Below are positions 35,294 through 46,891 of a stretch of 64,000 nucleotides of DNA, in pieces. Location of the stretch: contig KI632513.1 in assembly GCA_000504425.1 (NCBI GenBank), forward strand, positions 1,171,491-1,235,490. Reading direction: 5' to 3'. The notes below the pieces were generated by a model that searched no databases, had not been told where the DNA came from, and saw nothing but the letters and a program-made list of their open reading frames with translations. The first letter of the stretch is position 1. Each line of letters starts with the position of its first letter. Position numbers and translations under genes: made by a program. The DNA comes from Rhodopseudomonas palustris JSC-3b. Lineage in GTDB: Bacteria; Pseudomonadota; Alphaproteobacteria; Rhizobiales; Xanthobacteraceae.

Positions 35294-36595
35294 TTACGGA
35301 TAGACCGGGAAGCGGTCGGTCAGCTCCTTGACGCGCTGCTTGATCGCGGTCTCCACCATCGGCGCGGTGCCGTCGCTGGACTGCGCGATGGCATTGAGCA
35401 CCTCGGCGATCATGCCGCCGACCTGCTGGAATTCGGCGACGCCGAAGCCGCGCGTGGTGGCGGCCGGAGTGCCAAGCCGGATGCCCGAGGTCACGAACGG
35501 CTTTTCCGGGTCGAACGGGATGCCGTTCTTGTTGCAGGTGATGCCGGCGCGCACCAGCGCCTTCTCCGAAACGTTGCCCTTCAGGCCCTTGGGCCGCAGA
35601 TCGACCAGCATCAGGTGGTTGTCAGTGCCGCCCGACACGATGTCGAAGCCATGGCCACGCAGCGTTTCCGCAAGCGCCTTGGCGTTTTCGACGACGTTCT
35701 TCGCGTACACCTTGAACTCCGGCTGCAGCGCCTCGGCAAACGCCACCGCCTTGGCGGCGATCACGTGCATCAGCGGGCCGCCCTGCAGGCCGGGGAAGAT
35801 CGCCGAATTGAACTTCTTGGCCAGCGCCTCGTCATTGGTGAGGATCAGGCCGCCGCGCGGGCCACGCAGCGATTTGTGGGTGGTGGTGGTGACGACATGG
35901 GCGTGCGGCACCGGCGAGGCATGGACGCCGCCGGCGACCAGACCGGCGAAATGCGCCATGTCGACCATGAAATAGGCGCCGACGCTGTCGGCGATCTCGC
36001 GGAACCGCTTAAAATCCCAGGCGCGCGAATAGGCCGAGCCGCCGGCGATGATCAGCTTCGGCCGCACCTCTTCCGCCTGCTTGGCGACCGCGTCCATGTC
36101 GATGATCTGGTCCTCGCGGCGCACGGTGTAATGCGCCGGCTTGAACCACTTGCCCGACATATTGACGGTGGCGCCATGGGTGAGATGGCCGCCGGCCGCG
36201 AGGTCGAGGCCCATAAAGGTGTCGCCCGGCTGCAGCAGCGCCAGGAAGACCGCCTGGTTCATCTGGCTGCCGGAGTTCGGCTGCACATTGGCGAAATTGG
36301 CGCCGAACAGCTTCTTGGCGCGGTCGATCGCGAGGTTTTCGACGACGTCGACGAATTCGCAGCCGCCATAGTAACGGGCGGCGGGATAACCTTCGGCGTA
36401 TTTGTTGGTCAGCACCGAACCCTGCGCCTCAAGCACGGCGCGGCTGACGATGTTTTCCGAAGCGATCAGCTCGATTTCGTGGCGCTGCCGGCCGAGCTCG
36501 CCCTTGATGGCGGCGGCGATCTCCGGATCGGCTTGCTCGAGCGAGGTGGAAAAGAACGAGTCGGTCGCGGAGGCGGACGTAGCAGGTGTGCTCAT
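35294..36595 (-). CDS. glyA: Serine hydroxymethyltransferase
   Basis: The 433-residue protein fits SHMT throughout: [54 protein letters not shown] with the PLP lysine, and [16 protein letters not shown] near the end. It interconverts serine and glycine and supplies one-carbon units. The ATG at 36595 ([10 protein letters not shown]) is chosen because the longer frame is outside the family fold. It is likely the first gene of the nrdR-rib-nusB-thiL string. Confidence 0.96.
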   Translation of the reverse strand: MSTPATSASATDSFFSTSLEQADPEIAAAIKGELGRQRHEIELIASENIVSRAVLEAQGSVLTNKYAEGYPAARYYGGCEFVDVVENLAIDRAKKLFGANFANVQPNSGSQMNQAVFLALLQPGDTFMGLDLAAGGHLTHGATVNMSGKWFKPAHYTVRREDQIIDMDAVAKQAEEVRPKLIIAGGSAYSRAWDFKRFREIADSVGAYFMVDMAHFAGLVAGGVHASPVPHAHVVTTTTHKSLRGPRGGLILTNDEALAKKFNSAIFPGLQGGPLMHVIAAKAVAFAEALQPEFKVYAKNVVENAKALAETLRGHGFDIVSGGTDNHLMLVDLRPKGLKGNVSEKALVRAGITCNKNGIPFDPEKPFVTSGIRLGTPAATTRGFGVAEFQQVGGMIAEVLNAIAQSSDGTAPMVETAIKQRVKELTDRFPVYP

Positions 36596-36846
36596 AGGAA
36601 AAAAAATCTCCACCGCCGCAGCCCTTCCGGAGGGCGCGGGCGGCCAGCTAGTGCGGTCGGAAGCGGAGCGTGCCCTTACCATATCGCGGGCCTCCGGCCA
36701 AGCTATTGCGCCCGGCGAACGCGGCTTTGGCCAGATATGGTGGATGCGAGGGAGTTGCAGGTGGAACGCCAAGGCTCGCCTACCCCGACACCGCGGCACC
36801 GCCGCTCATTGGGTCTGCGAAAAGCCCACCGGAAAAGCACAGCACA

Positions 36847-36905
36847 TGCGCTTCTATCGCCTGCGCTTCTATCGGCTGCGCTGCGATCTGTTGCGCTGCG
36901 CCGCG
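36847..36905 (+). repeat. Short imperfect tandem repeat upstream of glyA
   Basis: Units of about 15 bp follow each other: TGCGCTTCTATCGCC, TGCGCTTCTATCGGC, TGCGCTGCGATCTGT, then TGCGCTGCGCC. The first two differ at one base, the others more. The repeat lies in the 334-bp gap between glyA and the zinc-ribbon gene (36596-36929), which otherwise holds the glyA promoter and no supported gene. Confidence 0.6.
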
Positions 36906-36929
36906 AACGCTTCCGTCAAACGACGGCGC

Positions 36930-37136
36930 TCAGATGGTGCGCTGCTTGGCGCCGCATTCCTTGCAGACGTAATCGACGCGGCTTTCGCCCTTGGGCGCCG
37001 ACACTTTGGTGACCGCGCCGCATTTGCCGCAGGTCGCCATGATCACGGTGTTGCCGTGCTTGACCACCAGGGCTTTGTTCTCCATCGCCTCGCGCATCAG
37101 CCGTTCGGCCTCCGCGCGCATTGCCGCCTTGTCCAT
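36930..37136 (-). CDS. Small zinc-ribbon protein
   Basis: The 68-residue protein has a helical N-terminus (AAMRAEAERLMREAMENKAL), then CGKCG and CKECG about 20 residues apart, a four-Cys zinc ribbon (TCGKCGAVTKV, YVCKECGAKQRTI). No named family, but it looks like a genuine conserved small gene. The 375 bp downstream of its start toward 37511 carry no gene. Confidence 0.7.
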   Translation of the reverse strand: MDKAAMRAEAERLMREAMENKALVVKHGNTVIMATCGKCGAVTKVSAPKGESRVDYVCKECGAKQRTI

Positions 37137-37511
37137 CGCCCAAAATCCCCCTTGCCGACCTGCGCCGTTATCGACCTTTCCAGGCGCCGCGCCAACTGCC
37201 GATTGACGCGATCATCCGCAACGCTGCCCGGCTTTGATGGCCCGAGGCGAACACGAACCGCAGGTCACGAACGCCTCGCCACACGCGCTCGGCGCCAACT
37301 GCATGACGCGAGCCCCTGCCCGCGCATCTTCCGGTTCGCTTGGCGCACAAATTCCAATGCCGCAACCCAGGCGTTTGAAAACACGCAAAGAAGGACGATC
37401 ACCATTCAATTTACGCGAAATTTTGGATTCCGGTAACTCAGCTTGCTAACGCGATCTCCATACGACGCCATTACCGATGGATGACAGTATTGGCGCAGTT
37501 GGAATTTTTGC
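37137..37511. other. Intergenic region, no gene seen
   Basis: These 375 bp separate the divergent zinc-ribbon gene and the GGDEF-EAL gene. The last 100 bp are AT-richer and probably hold the promoter of the GGDEF-EAL gene. I see no tRNA, riboswitch or protein with coding character. Confidence 0.5.
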
Positions 37512-40208
37512 ATGGCGCATGATGTTCAAGAATGGTCGAGCGACGGCCTATGGGCGCCGCGGCATACGCCGACCCGTTGGATTGCAGCGATTGGCGCCCT
37601 GCTCCTGATCATCATCATTTCTGTGACGACCTGGGCCGTTCTTGCCGCGCGCGATCGCGCCCTGCGCAACGGCGAGCGCGAGCTGTCCAATACGGCACTG
37701 ATCCTGACCCGTCATCTCGACCGGGAATTCGAAGATCTGCTGTCCGATCAGCGCGACATCGGCACGCTTCTGGGCACCGGCTCGCTGAACATCCAGCTCG
37801 ACGCCAAATCCGTTCATGAAATTCTCCGCTCCAAAGCCGGCGGCATCGGTGAATTCGAACTGTTTGACGCGGTCGGCGTGCCGGTCAACTCATCCCAGGC
37901 CTGGGTGGGATCTTCGCTGAGCCAGCAGCAAATCCCGCCCGCTGAGCAGCTCAAGCCGATCACGGGCCGGAAAAGCAGCATCGGGCTGATCCGTGATCCG
38001 GTGACCAAGAATTGGAACATCGTGCTGTCACGGCCGGTCACCGATCAGGACGGCACGCTGATCGGCACGATCGTGCGCCGCATTCCGGCATCGTTCTATG
38101 ACGTGTTCTTTTCGTCGGTGGTGCTTGGCGAGCAGGCCGCGCTCGCGCTGTTTCTGGACGACAGCACTCTGGTGGCGCGTCATCCTGACGCGCACAATTC
38201 CGTCGGCCAGATGTTTCGTCGTAGCCCGCTTGAAGTGATGTTTCGCGATGAAACGCGGACATTCCAGGCGCCGAGCCCGTTCGACGGCTCGCTGCGGCTG
38301 GCGGCGTCACGCCCGCTCAAACACGTGCCGCTGATCCTGGTCGCCTCCAAGAGCATTCCCGCCATCCTGATGGATTGGCGGAAGCAGACCGAAATGCTGC
38401 TGTCGATCGCCGCAGCATTGTCGATCGTCATCACGCTGGTTCTGTCGATGTTTGCGCGTCGGCTGCTGCTGCAGCACAAACAGACGCAATATCGGCTGAA
38501 GAGGGACAAGAAACGGCTCGACGTGGCCGTCAACAACATGTCGCACGGCCTGACGATGTTTGATCCGTCCGGACGGCTGGAAATCTACAATCAGCGCTAT
38601 CTCGACATCTATGGACTATCCGCCGAGGTCGTCCAACCCGGCGTCACGTTTGAAGAGATCGTGGCGCATTTCCGCGCGATCGGCGGCGAAGAAGCACCGC
38701 TCGCGAAATATTACGAATTCGCCGCGCGCAACACCGAGCAGAAGGGAACGGTCGAAGTCTCTTTCAGTAACGGCAAGTCCGTGCTGATCACCCGGCAGAC
38801 CATCTCGGAAGGCGGTTGGGTGACGACGCATGAAGACATCACGCACCGCAAAAAGGCTCAGGAGCGGATCGCCTATCTCGCCCATTACGACGATTTGACC
38901 GGGCTTCCCAATCGGACTTCATTCCGCGAACATCTCAACAGCGCCTTCGCCGCATTGAAGGACGGCAACACGCTGGCGCTGCTCTATATTGACGTCGATG
39001 AATTCAAGACCGTCAACGACACGCTCGGCCATCCGACCGGCGACCAGTTGCTGAAAGCGATTGCCGACCGCCTGAAGAGTTGCCTGCGGCACGACGACTA
39101 TATCGCGCGCCTTGGCGGCGACGAATTTGCCATCGTGCTGCACGATCACCATTCCGCTTATCAGATCGGCAATTTTGCCCGAATGGTGCACACCGCGGTG
39201 CGCGACACCTATGATTGCGACGGGCACTCGATCTCCAGCGATGTCAGTATCGGCATCGCCATTGCCCCGCAGCATGGCAGCGATCCCAACCAGCTGATCA
39301 GTCATGCCGACATGGCGCTGTACGCCGCGAAGTCGGATGGGCGCCGCACGTTCCGGTTCTTTGAGCCGGAAATGGACATCACGGCGCGCGCCAAACATGA
39401 ACTGGCGATCGAACTGCGCCGCGCGGTCGCCGAGCGTGCATTCGATATCCATTTCCAGCCGCTGGTCGATCTGGCCACCGGCCAGATCTCTGGCTGCGAA
39501 GCGCTGCTGCGCTGGCATCACCCGACGCGCGGCGCGATCTCGCCGGCCGAATTCATTCCGCTCGCCGAAGAGATCGGGCTGATTGACGAGCTTGGCGAAT
39601 GGGTGCTGGCCGAATCCTGCCGCGAAGCCGCTACCTGGCCAAGCCATATGACCGTGGCGGTCAACGTGTCGCCGATTCAGTTCAAGCGGCCGACCTTTGC
39701 GCTCAACGTGGCGCTGGCGGTGGCGCGCGCCGGCCTTGGCGCACACCGGCTGGAGATTGAAATCACCGAGGCGCTGCTGCTGCGTGACAATGACACCACG
39801 CTCGCCACCCTGAACGAGCTGCGCAATATCGGCATCAAGATCGCGCTCGACGATTTCGGCACCGGCTATTCGTCGCTGAGCTATCTGCACCGCTTCCCGA
39901 TCGACAAGATCAAGATCGACAAGAGCTTTGTGGCCCGGCTCACCGACGAGCAAAGCTCGCTGACCATCATTCAGGCGATCGTGCAGATCGCTGCCTCTGG
40001 CGACCGCATCACCCTCGCCGAAGGCGTGGAAACCAGCGAGCAGCGCGAGCTGCTGAAGAAGATCGGCTGCACCCAGATGCAGGGCTATCTGTTCAGCCCG
40101 GCGCTGCGCACCCAGGACCTGTATAAGCTGATCAACGCCGACGATCAGATCCACGACGCGCCGCAAGGCCGTCAGCGTCCCGATCTCAAGGTTGCAGCGG
40201 GCTCGTAA
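37512..40208 (+). CDS. Membrane-bound GGDEF-EAL cyclic-di-GMP enzyme
   Basis: The 898-residue protein has TM1 (about 23-46), a periplasmic sensor of dCache type (about 50-290), TM2 (about 294-318), a PAS-like domain (about 335-440, DVAVNNMSHGLTMFDPSGRL), a GGDEF domain with intact GGDEF (535-539) and the inhibitory site RHDD (526-529), and an EAL domain with EALLRW (663-668), DDFGTGYSSLSYL and QGYLFSP. Both catalytic signatures look intact, so it may make and break c-di-GMP, switching with the periplasmic signal. It stands alone on the plus strand. Confidence 0.94.
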   Translation: MAHDVQEWSSDGLWAPRHTPTRWIAAIGALLLIIIISVTTWAVLAARDRALRNGERELSNTALILTRHLDREFEDLLSDQRDIGTLLGTGSLNIQLDAKSVHEILRSKAGGIGEFELFDAVGVPVNSSQAWVGSSLSQQQIPPAEQLKPITGRKSSIGLIRDPVTKNWNIVLSRPVTDQDGTLIGTIVRRIPASFYDVFFSSVVLGEQAALALFLDDSTLVARHPDAHNSVGQMFRRSPLEVMFRDETRTFQAPSPFDGSLRLAASRPLKHVPLILVASKSIPAILMDWRKQTEMLLSIAAALSIVITLVLSMFARRLLLQHKQTQYRLKRDKKRLDVAVNNMSHGLTMFDPSGRLEIYNQRYLDIYGLSAEVVQPGVTFEEIVAHFRAIGGEEAPLAKYYEFAARNTEQKGTVEVSFSNGKSVLITRQTISEGGWVTTHEDITHRKKAQERIAYLAHYDDLTGLPNRTSFREHLNSAFAALKDGNTLALLYIDVDEFKTVNDTLGHPTGDQLLKAIADRLKSCLRHDDYIARLGGDEFAIVLHDHHSAYQIGNFARMVHTAVRDTYDCDGHSISSDVSIGIAIAPQHGSDPNQLISHADMALYAAKSDGRRTFRFFEPEMDITARAKHELAIELRRAVAERAFDIHFQPLVDLATGQISGCEALLRWHHPTRGAISPAEFIPLAEEIGLIDELGEWVLAESCREAATWPSHMTVAVNVSPIQFKRPTFALNVALAVARAGLGAHRLEIEITEALLLRDNDTTLATLNELRNIGIKIALDDFGTGYSSLSYLHRFPIDKIKIDKSFVARLTDEQSSLTIIQAIVQIAASGDRITLAEGVETSEQRELLKKIGCTQMQGYLFSPALRTQDLYKLINADDQIHDAPQGRQRPDLKVAAGS

Positions 40209-40408
40209 ACCGCCGGCTCAACGAGACGCTGCCGGCGGCAGAACGTGGACCATCTGCGCAGAGACGATCGGCGCAGAAATGCTCTGCGCCTGCAGTCCCA
40301 GCAAAGCCGCAATGGATGCCTAGGGGCGCTGGGGAAGCTCCAGGACGCTTCCCGTCGCGATCCGCTGCACCGGGGCGCCAGGAGGCACAGCAGCGGCCCC
40401 TTGGCCGT

Positions 40409-40624
40409 TCACATCCCGGTATAGCCCGCCTTGACCGGATCGAGCCGGCCGTCCTGCTGGCGTAGATAGACCAGACCGCACACCGTCAGCCGATCGACAT
40501 CGGTTTCGCCGCCATCGTGCAGAGTCTGCAGATAGCGGCGCAATTGGTCGCGCACCGCCTCTGCCGCCGCGCTGCTGTTCAGCAAGGCATAGGTCTGCAG
40601 GATACGATCGAGCGCCGCCTGCAT
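40409..40624 (-). CDS. Small hypothetical protein
   Basis: The 71-residue product is helical (QAALDRILQTYALLNSSAAA, EAVRDQLRRYLQTLHDGGET) and ends with TVCGLVYLRQQDGRLDPV. No family is recognised. Its ATG at 40624 overlaps the stop of the previous gene (TGATG), so both are one unit. Confidence 0.55.
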   Translation of the reverse strand: MQAALDRILQTYALLNSSAAAEAVRDQLRRYLQTLHDGGETDVDRLTVCGLVYLRQQDGRLDPVKAGYTGM

Positions 40625-40863
40625 CACGCCGCCTCGCCCTGCTGCGCGGCGCGCCGCTGATAGCGCATGATGGCGCGGTTGGCGAGGCTGAGCTGGTGAT
40701 GGTCGCCATGCTCGAACAGCTGCACGATCAGTTGCAGCAGCGCTTCGTTGGTCGCTGGCTGTTCTCGAATGGCGCCGATGTGGCGCAGATAGCTCGCCGC
40801 GATATCGTAAGCCTTGCCGATCACATCGACATTCATCACCTGCACACCGCGCTCATGCAGCAT
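40624..40863 (-). CDS. Small hypothetical protein
   Basis: The 79-residue product (VMNVDVIGKAYDIAASYLRH, EALLQLIVQLFEHGDHHQLS) is helical, soluble and unlike any family I know. The ATG at 40863 is chosen for the strong GGAGG 5 nt upstream; the ATG at 40875 is weaker. It is paired with a second small gene downstream. Confidence 0.6.
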   Translation of the reverse strand: MLHERGVQVMNVDVIGKAYDIAASYLRHIGAIREQPATNEALLQLIVQLFEHGDHHQLSLANRAIMRYQRRAAQQGEAA

Positions 40864-41091
40864 GTTTTCCTCCATCTGTCCCAATCGAGACAAGTTGCGA
40901 TGCGGCAGATGGTTCCGAAGCGACGGTGCTTTTTGATGCTCCAACGACAACGGCCTCCCAAGCGGGAGGCCGGATCGTCTGTATCTATGGTGGGCCAATT
41001 GAGAGGTCGCAACGACGGCTGGCTGCTTCTGCGGCTGGGCTGGCGGCTCACGCCGCCGCCCTCCTCGCCGCCGTCGAGGGGAAGACCTCGC

Positions 41092-41607
41092 TCAGAGCCG
41101 ATACAGAATCTGGTCGGTCCAGAACCTTTCCAGCCGATGCAGCGACTTGTTGAGGGTCGCGAATTCTTCGTTGGAGATGCCGCCGACCTGCTCCACGGTG
41201 CGCACGTGCTTCTGATACAGCGCCTCGACGATGTGGCGGATCTCCTGGCCCTGCGCGGTCAGCCGAATGCGCACCGAGCGGCGATCGACGCGCGAGCGCT
41301 GATGATCAAGGAAGCCGAGTTCGACCAGCTTCTTGAGATTGTAGGACACGTTCGAGCCGAGATAGTAACCGCGCGTGCGCAGCTCACCGGCGGTCAGTTC
41401 CTTGTCGCCGATGTTGTACAGCAACAGCGCCTGCACAGAGTTGATATCAGAGCGGCCGCGCCGATCGAACTCGTCCTTGATGACATCGAGCAGACGGCGA
41501 TGCAGTCGTTCCACCAGGGTCAAGGCTTCGAGATAAAGTGGCTGCACCGGCGAGCTAGCGGGCGCGGCCTGCGCGGTATCCACCGCGGTGGCGACGGCTT
41601 TCATCAT
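41092..41607 (-). CDS. MarR-family regulator, LdtR-like
   Basis: The 171-residue protein has the winged-helix core (DINSVQALLLYNIGDKELTA, TRGYYLGSNVSYNLKKLVEL, GFLDHQRSRVDRRSVRIRLT) and dimer helices at both ends. The GYYLGSNVSYNLKKL segment recalls LdtR of Rhizobiales, a regulator of L,D-transpeptidase and stress genes; this link is from memory. The ATG at 41607 has AGGGGA upstream. Confidence 0.8.
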   Translation of the reverse strand: MMKAVATAVDTAQAAPASSPVQPLYLEALTLVERLHRRLLDVIKDEFDRRGRSDINSVQALLLYNIGDKELTAGELRTRGYYLGSNVSYNLKKLVELGFLDHQRSRVDRRSVRIRLTAQGQEIRHIVEALYQKHVRTVEQVGGISNEEFATLNKSLHRLERFWTDQILYRL

Positions 41608-41933
41608 GACATTCCCCTGTTGTCGTTTTTCAGCTTATTCGACGAAACTTGTGTCTCGCCTGATAGCTGCAACTTAGCTGGGGCGTTTGAACATCCGCCT
41701 AAAAAAGACAATAAAGAGATCATGAATTTGAGACAGTGAATCGCATATTAAGCCGATGAAACGGGCACTTCTCGCAACTTCTCCTTCACGGATTGCGGCC
41801 TCTGTTCACGCTTCGTCTGAGCTGCTGTCGCATTCGAGGACAGCATCATTCAAATTGGAAAGACCTGCGTAACAAAGGTCACCGGCGCGTTAGGGTGATC
41901 AAATCCTTGCGCCGGCAACATAGCGATTGAAAT
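41608..41933. other. Intergenic region upstream of the MarR gene
   Basis: The 326 bp include an AT-rich stretch at about 41695-41760 (for example AAAAAAGACAATAAAGAG), unusual in this GC-rich window and probably part of the MarR promoter. No gene is supported. The 3' end of the acyl-CoA synthetase gene borders it. Confidence 0.5.
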
Positions 41934-43499
41934 TTACGCGACGCCGCGTTCGCGCCCTTCCCAATATGGGGCACGCAGCACCTTGCGATCGATCTTGCCG
42001 AGTCCAGTCACAGGAATGGTGCCAACGAAGTCGATCGACTTCGGCGCCCATGGCGCGCCGCGCTTGTCTTTGACATGCGCTTGCAGCGTCGCTGCGTCGC
42101 AGGCCGCTGCATCCTTCAACACCACAAATGCTTTCACCGCTTCGCCCCATTTGGCATCGGGCACGCCGATCACTGCGGCCGACGCGACCGCGGGATGCGC
42201 CATCAACGCATCCTCGACTTCGCGCGGATAGATGTTGAAGCCGCCGGAGATGATCATGTCCTTGGTACGATCGACGATATAGAAGTAGCCTTCTTCATCT
42301 TTGATCGCGACATCGCCAGTGTGCAGCCAGCCGCCGCGCAGCGCTTCAGCGGTGGCTTCAGGGCGCTTCCAATAGCCATCCATCACCAGCGTGCCGCGCA
42401 CGCAGATTTCGCCGGGCTCGCCGACCGCGACCTCGCGCATCTCGCGATCGAACAGTTTGACGTCGAGCAGCGGGCTCGGCCGGCCGCAGGATCCAAGGCG
42501 CCCAGGCTTCGACAGATCATGATCGCTCTTGCGCATCGTGGTGATGCATTGCGGCGCTTCGGTCTGGCCATAGAGCTGCACGAACACCGGACCAAAAATC
42601 TCGATCGCTTCGCGCAAGCGATCCGGTGACATCGGCGCCGCGCCATAGACGATCATATCGAGCGACGACAGATCGAATTTGGCGCGGATCTGCGGAGCGT
42701 CGATCAGCGCATAGATCAGCGTCGGCACCAAAAACACCGCGGTGATCTTTTCCTCTTCAATCACCCGGCAATAGGATTCGGTTTCGAAACCTTGCACCAG
42801 CCGCACGAAGCCGCCGCGCAGCATCACCGGATAGACGGTGACGCCAGCGGCGTGGCTGATCGGCGTCGCCGCGAGATAGCGGATTTCGGCCGGCCAATCC
42901 CAATCGGCATAAAGCAGCACCGTCATGGTGGTCAGCGCGCGATGCGGAATCATCACGCCTTTGGAGCGGCCGGTGGTGCCGCCGGTGTAGGCAAGCCAGG
43001 CGATATCGGAGGTCGCGCTGTGGTCGAGCAACGGCGCCGCGGCGACGTTTGGCAACTCGGCGAGCAGATCGCGCGCGCCAGCCACGGGGCCGAATGACAG
43101 CAGATGTTTGAGCCCCGGCACCCGGCTGCGGATCGCAGCGCCGCGCGCGGCAAACTTGCCGCTCTCAACGATCAGCGCGTCGATCTCGGCGTCCTCGATG
43201 ATGAAGGCGTGGTCGTCCTCGGCGGCGAGCGGGTGCAGCGGCGTATAGCGCAGCCCCATGATCATCGCCGCGGCAATCGCCGCCCAGCATTCCGCGCGGT
43301 TGCCGGACAGGATCGACAGCGCGTTGCCGCGCTGCAGCCCGACCGATCGGAACAGCGTGATGAAGCGGCCGATGGCATCGCCGAGTTCGCGATAGCTCCA
43401 GCGGATCGTGTCGTCGGCGATTGCCGGACGGTCGCCATAGCGGGCGATCGCGCTGATGATCAGGCTGCCGCCGGTGCCCCCTGAGTGAAGCTCCTGCAT
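41934..43499 (-). CDS. Acyl-CoA synthetase (AMP-forming)
   Basis: The 521-residue protein has the ANL motifs: AYTGGTTGRSKG (P-loop), YGQTEAPQC (A5), GWLHTGD (A7), DRTKDMIISGGFNIYPREVE (A8) and GKIDRKVLR with the C-terminal catalytic Lys. It activates a carboxylic acid to its CoA thioester. Substrate is open; the sequence is near medium/long-chain or aromatic acid ligases. It stands alone with short gaps on both sides. Confidence 0.88.
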   Translation of the reverse strand: MQELHSGGTGGSLIISAIARYGDRPAIADDTIRWSYRELGDAIGRFITLFRSVGLQRGNALSILSGNRAECWAAIAAAMIMGLRYTPLHPLAAEDDHAFIIEDAEIDALIVESGKFAARGAAIRSRVPGLKHLLSFGPVAGARDLLAELPNVAAAPLLDHSATSDIAWLAYTGGTTGRSKGVMIPHRALTTMTVLLYADWDWPAEIRYLAATPISHAAGVTVYPVMLRGGFVRLVQGFETESYCRVIEEEKITAVFLVPTLIYALIDAPQIRAKFDLSSLDMIVYGAAPMSPDRLREAIEIFGPVFVQLYGQTEAPQCITTMRKSDHDLSKPGRLGSCGRPSPLLDVKLFDREMREVAVGEPGEICVRGTLVMDGYWKRPEATAEALRGGWLHTGDVAIKDEEGYFYIVDRTKDMIISGGFNIYPREVEDALMAHPAVASAAVIGVPDAKWGEAVKAFVVLKDAAACDAATLQAHVKDKRGAPWAPKSIDFVGTIPVTGLGKIDRKVLRAPYWEGRERGVA

Positions 43500-43560
43500 C
43501 GTTTCTCTCCCCTATTGTTGCCGCGCGGTTGTTTTTTTGAGGCGCGGATTGCGAAAGGCG

Positions 43561-45256
<1,696 letters not shown>

Positions 45257-45279
45257 GCCGCGTCCGGCTCCACCCATGC

Positions 45280-45301
45280 GCCGCAGCCCACGGGCTGCGG
45301 C
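45280..45301 (+). terminator. Hairpin after hemB
   Basis: GCCGCAGCCC pairs with GGGCTGCGGC around a 2-nt loop, 24 bp after the hemB stop, followed by CTGCTTTCT. The T-run is short but the stem is strong. Confidence 0.6.
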
Positions 45302-45484
45302 CTGCTTTCTACCTCGCCTTCACCTAGCCTACGGATCGCGTAACGATCGGCGCCGCCCCCAGTTGACGCCGGCGCGGTCACAACGCCTGGTCCCACAGGG
45401 GACAATTGTTCCGCCTGCCCGTCTTGTAACCGCGTCCGGGCATTGCCATGTCGAACGACAACCATTGCCGAGGGAGTGCAGGTG

Positions 45485-46024
45485 ATGTCGGACAGCGGTT
45501 ATCGCAGAAATGCCGATTGGGCGTCGGGCGATCAGCGCGCACCGGCGTTTGATCCCTGGTTGCAGCCGGAATTGTTTCGCGGCGTGCTCGGCCGCCGGAT
45601 GGTGGCGTTCCTGATCGACCTGATGCTGCTGGCGATCCCGGTGGTGCTGGCGGTGACCTTCATCAGCCTGTTCGGCCTGGTGACGCTCGGGCTCGGCTGG
45701 TCGCTGTTCTGGCTGGTGTCGCCGGCCACGGTTATCTGGGCCCTGATCTATTACGGCGCCACGCTCGGCGGCCCCTATTCGGCCACGCTCGGCATGCGGG
45801 TGATGGACCTCGAAATGCGCACCTGGTACGGCGAGCCCAGTTACTTCGTGATGGGGGCGGTGCACGCCATTCTGTTCTGGGTGTCGATTACCATGCTGTC
45901 GCCGCTGGTGCTGCTGGTCGGCCCGTTCAACGCGCGGCGCCGGCTGTTGCACGACATCGTGCTCGGGACCGTGGTGCTCAACAGTTCCGCGCTCGATAGT
46001 CCGGCCCATCCCGCGCGCTATTGA
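45485..46024 (+). CDS. RDD-family membrane protein
   Basis: The 179-residue protein has the RDD signature at the start of its first membrane helix (GRRMVAFLIDLMLLAIPVVL), further helices at about 68-88 and 122-145, and ARRRLLHDIVLGTVVL at the end. Such proteins are often transporters or exchangers of unknown substrate. It sits between hemB and the Bpt gene on the plus strand; GAGGGAG lies upstream of the ATG. Confidence 0.8.
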   Translation: MSDSGYRRNADWASGDQRAPAFDPWLQPELFRGVLGRRMVAFLIDLMLLAIPVVLAVTFISLFGLVTLGLGWSLFWLVSPATVIWALIYYGATLGGPYSATLGMRVMDLEMRTWYGEPSYFVMGAVHAILFWVSITMLSPLVLLVGPFNARRRLLHDIVLGTVVLNSSALDSPAHPARY

Positions 46025-46114
46025 TCGGCGCATCGAACGTTTCTGAGCTGCAGACATTGACCTGCGCGCGGGTGCGCGCGAAGCTGGTGCAATTCGGAGG
46101 ACAGCCGCAAGCCC

Positions 46115-46891
46115 GTGACCCAGCATTCACGTGACACCCCGCAGTTCTATCTGACGGCGCCCTCGCCATGTCCGTATCTGCCGGACCGGCAGGAGCGGAA
46201 GGTGTTCACCCATCTGGTCGGGCCGAAGGCCGGCGAACTCAACGACCTACTCACCCATGGCGGCTTCCGCCGCAGCCAGTCGATCGCCTACCGGCCGGCC
46301 TGCGATCAATGCCGGGCCTGCGTCTCGGTGCGGGTGATCGCCAACGAATTCCGGCCCTCGCGCGCCCAGCGCAAGGTGCTGGCGCGCAATTCCGACATCG
46401 TCGGCGAATTGCGCAGCCCGGTGCCGACCTCCGAACAATATTCGATCTTCCGTGGCTATCTCGACCAGCGCCACCATGATGGCGGCATGGCCGACATGAC
46501 CGTGCTCGACTATGCGATGATGGTCGAGGACAGCCACGTCAAAACCCGGATCATCGAATATCGGCGGCGCCGGCTGCGCCCCGGCAGCAATGGCCGCGGC
46601 GAAGAACTGCTGGCGGTGGCGCTGACCGACGTGCTCCATGACGGGCTATCGATGGTGTATTCGTTCTTCGAACCGGCCGAGCAACGCCGCTCGCTCGGCA
46701 CCTTCATGATCCTCGATCATATCGCCCGCGCGCGCCGGCTCGGCCTGCCTTACGTCTATCTCGGCTATTGGATCGAGGGCTCGCAGAAGATGGACTACAA
46801 GGGCCGCTACCTGCCGCAGCAGCGGCTGTCGCCGTCCGGCTGGGACCGGGTCGGCACCGACGGCGACGACTGGAACGAGCCGCAGGATTAG
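46115..46891 (+). CDS. bpt: Aspartate/glutamate leucyltransferase
   Basis: The 258-residue protein has the N-terminal [16 protein letters not shown] and [12 protein letters not shown] and the C-terminal [20 protein letters not shown] and [18 protein letters not shown]. These mark the bacterial ATE/Bpt enzymes that add Leu to N-terminal Asp or Glu for degradation by ClpAP. GTG at 46115 is the start; the GGAGG is 14 nt away, a long spacing. Its stop overlaps the mntH stop tail-to-tail by 4 bp. Confidence 0.9.
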   Translation: MTQHSRDTPQFYLTAPSPCPYLPDRQERKVFTHLVGPKAGELNDLLTHGGFRRSQSIAYRPACDQCRACVSVRVIANEFRPSRAQRKVLARNSDIVGELRSPVPTSEQYSIFRGYLDQRHHDGGMADMTVLDYAMMVEDSHVKTRIIEYRRRRLRPGSNGRGEELLAVALTDVLHDGLSMVYSFFEPAEQRRSLGTFMILDHIARARRLGLPYVYLGYWIEGSQKMDYKGRYLPQQRLSPSGWDRVGTDGDDWNEPQD

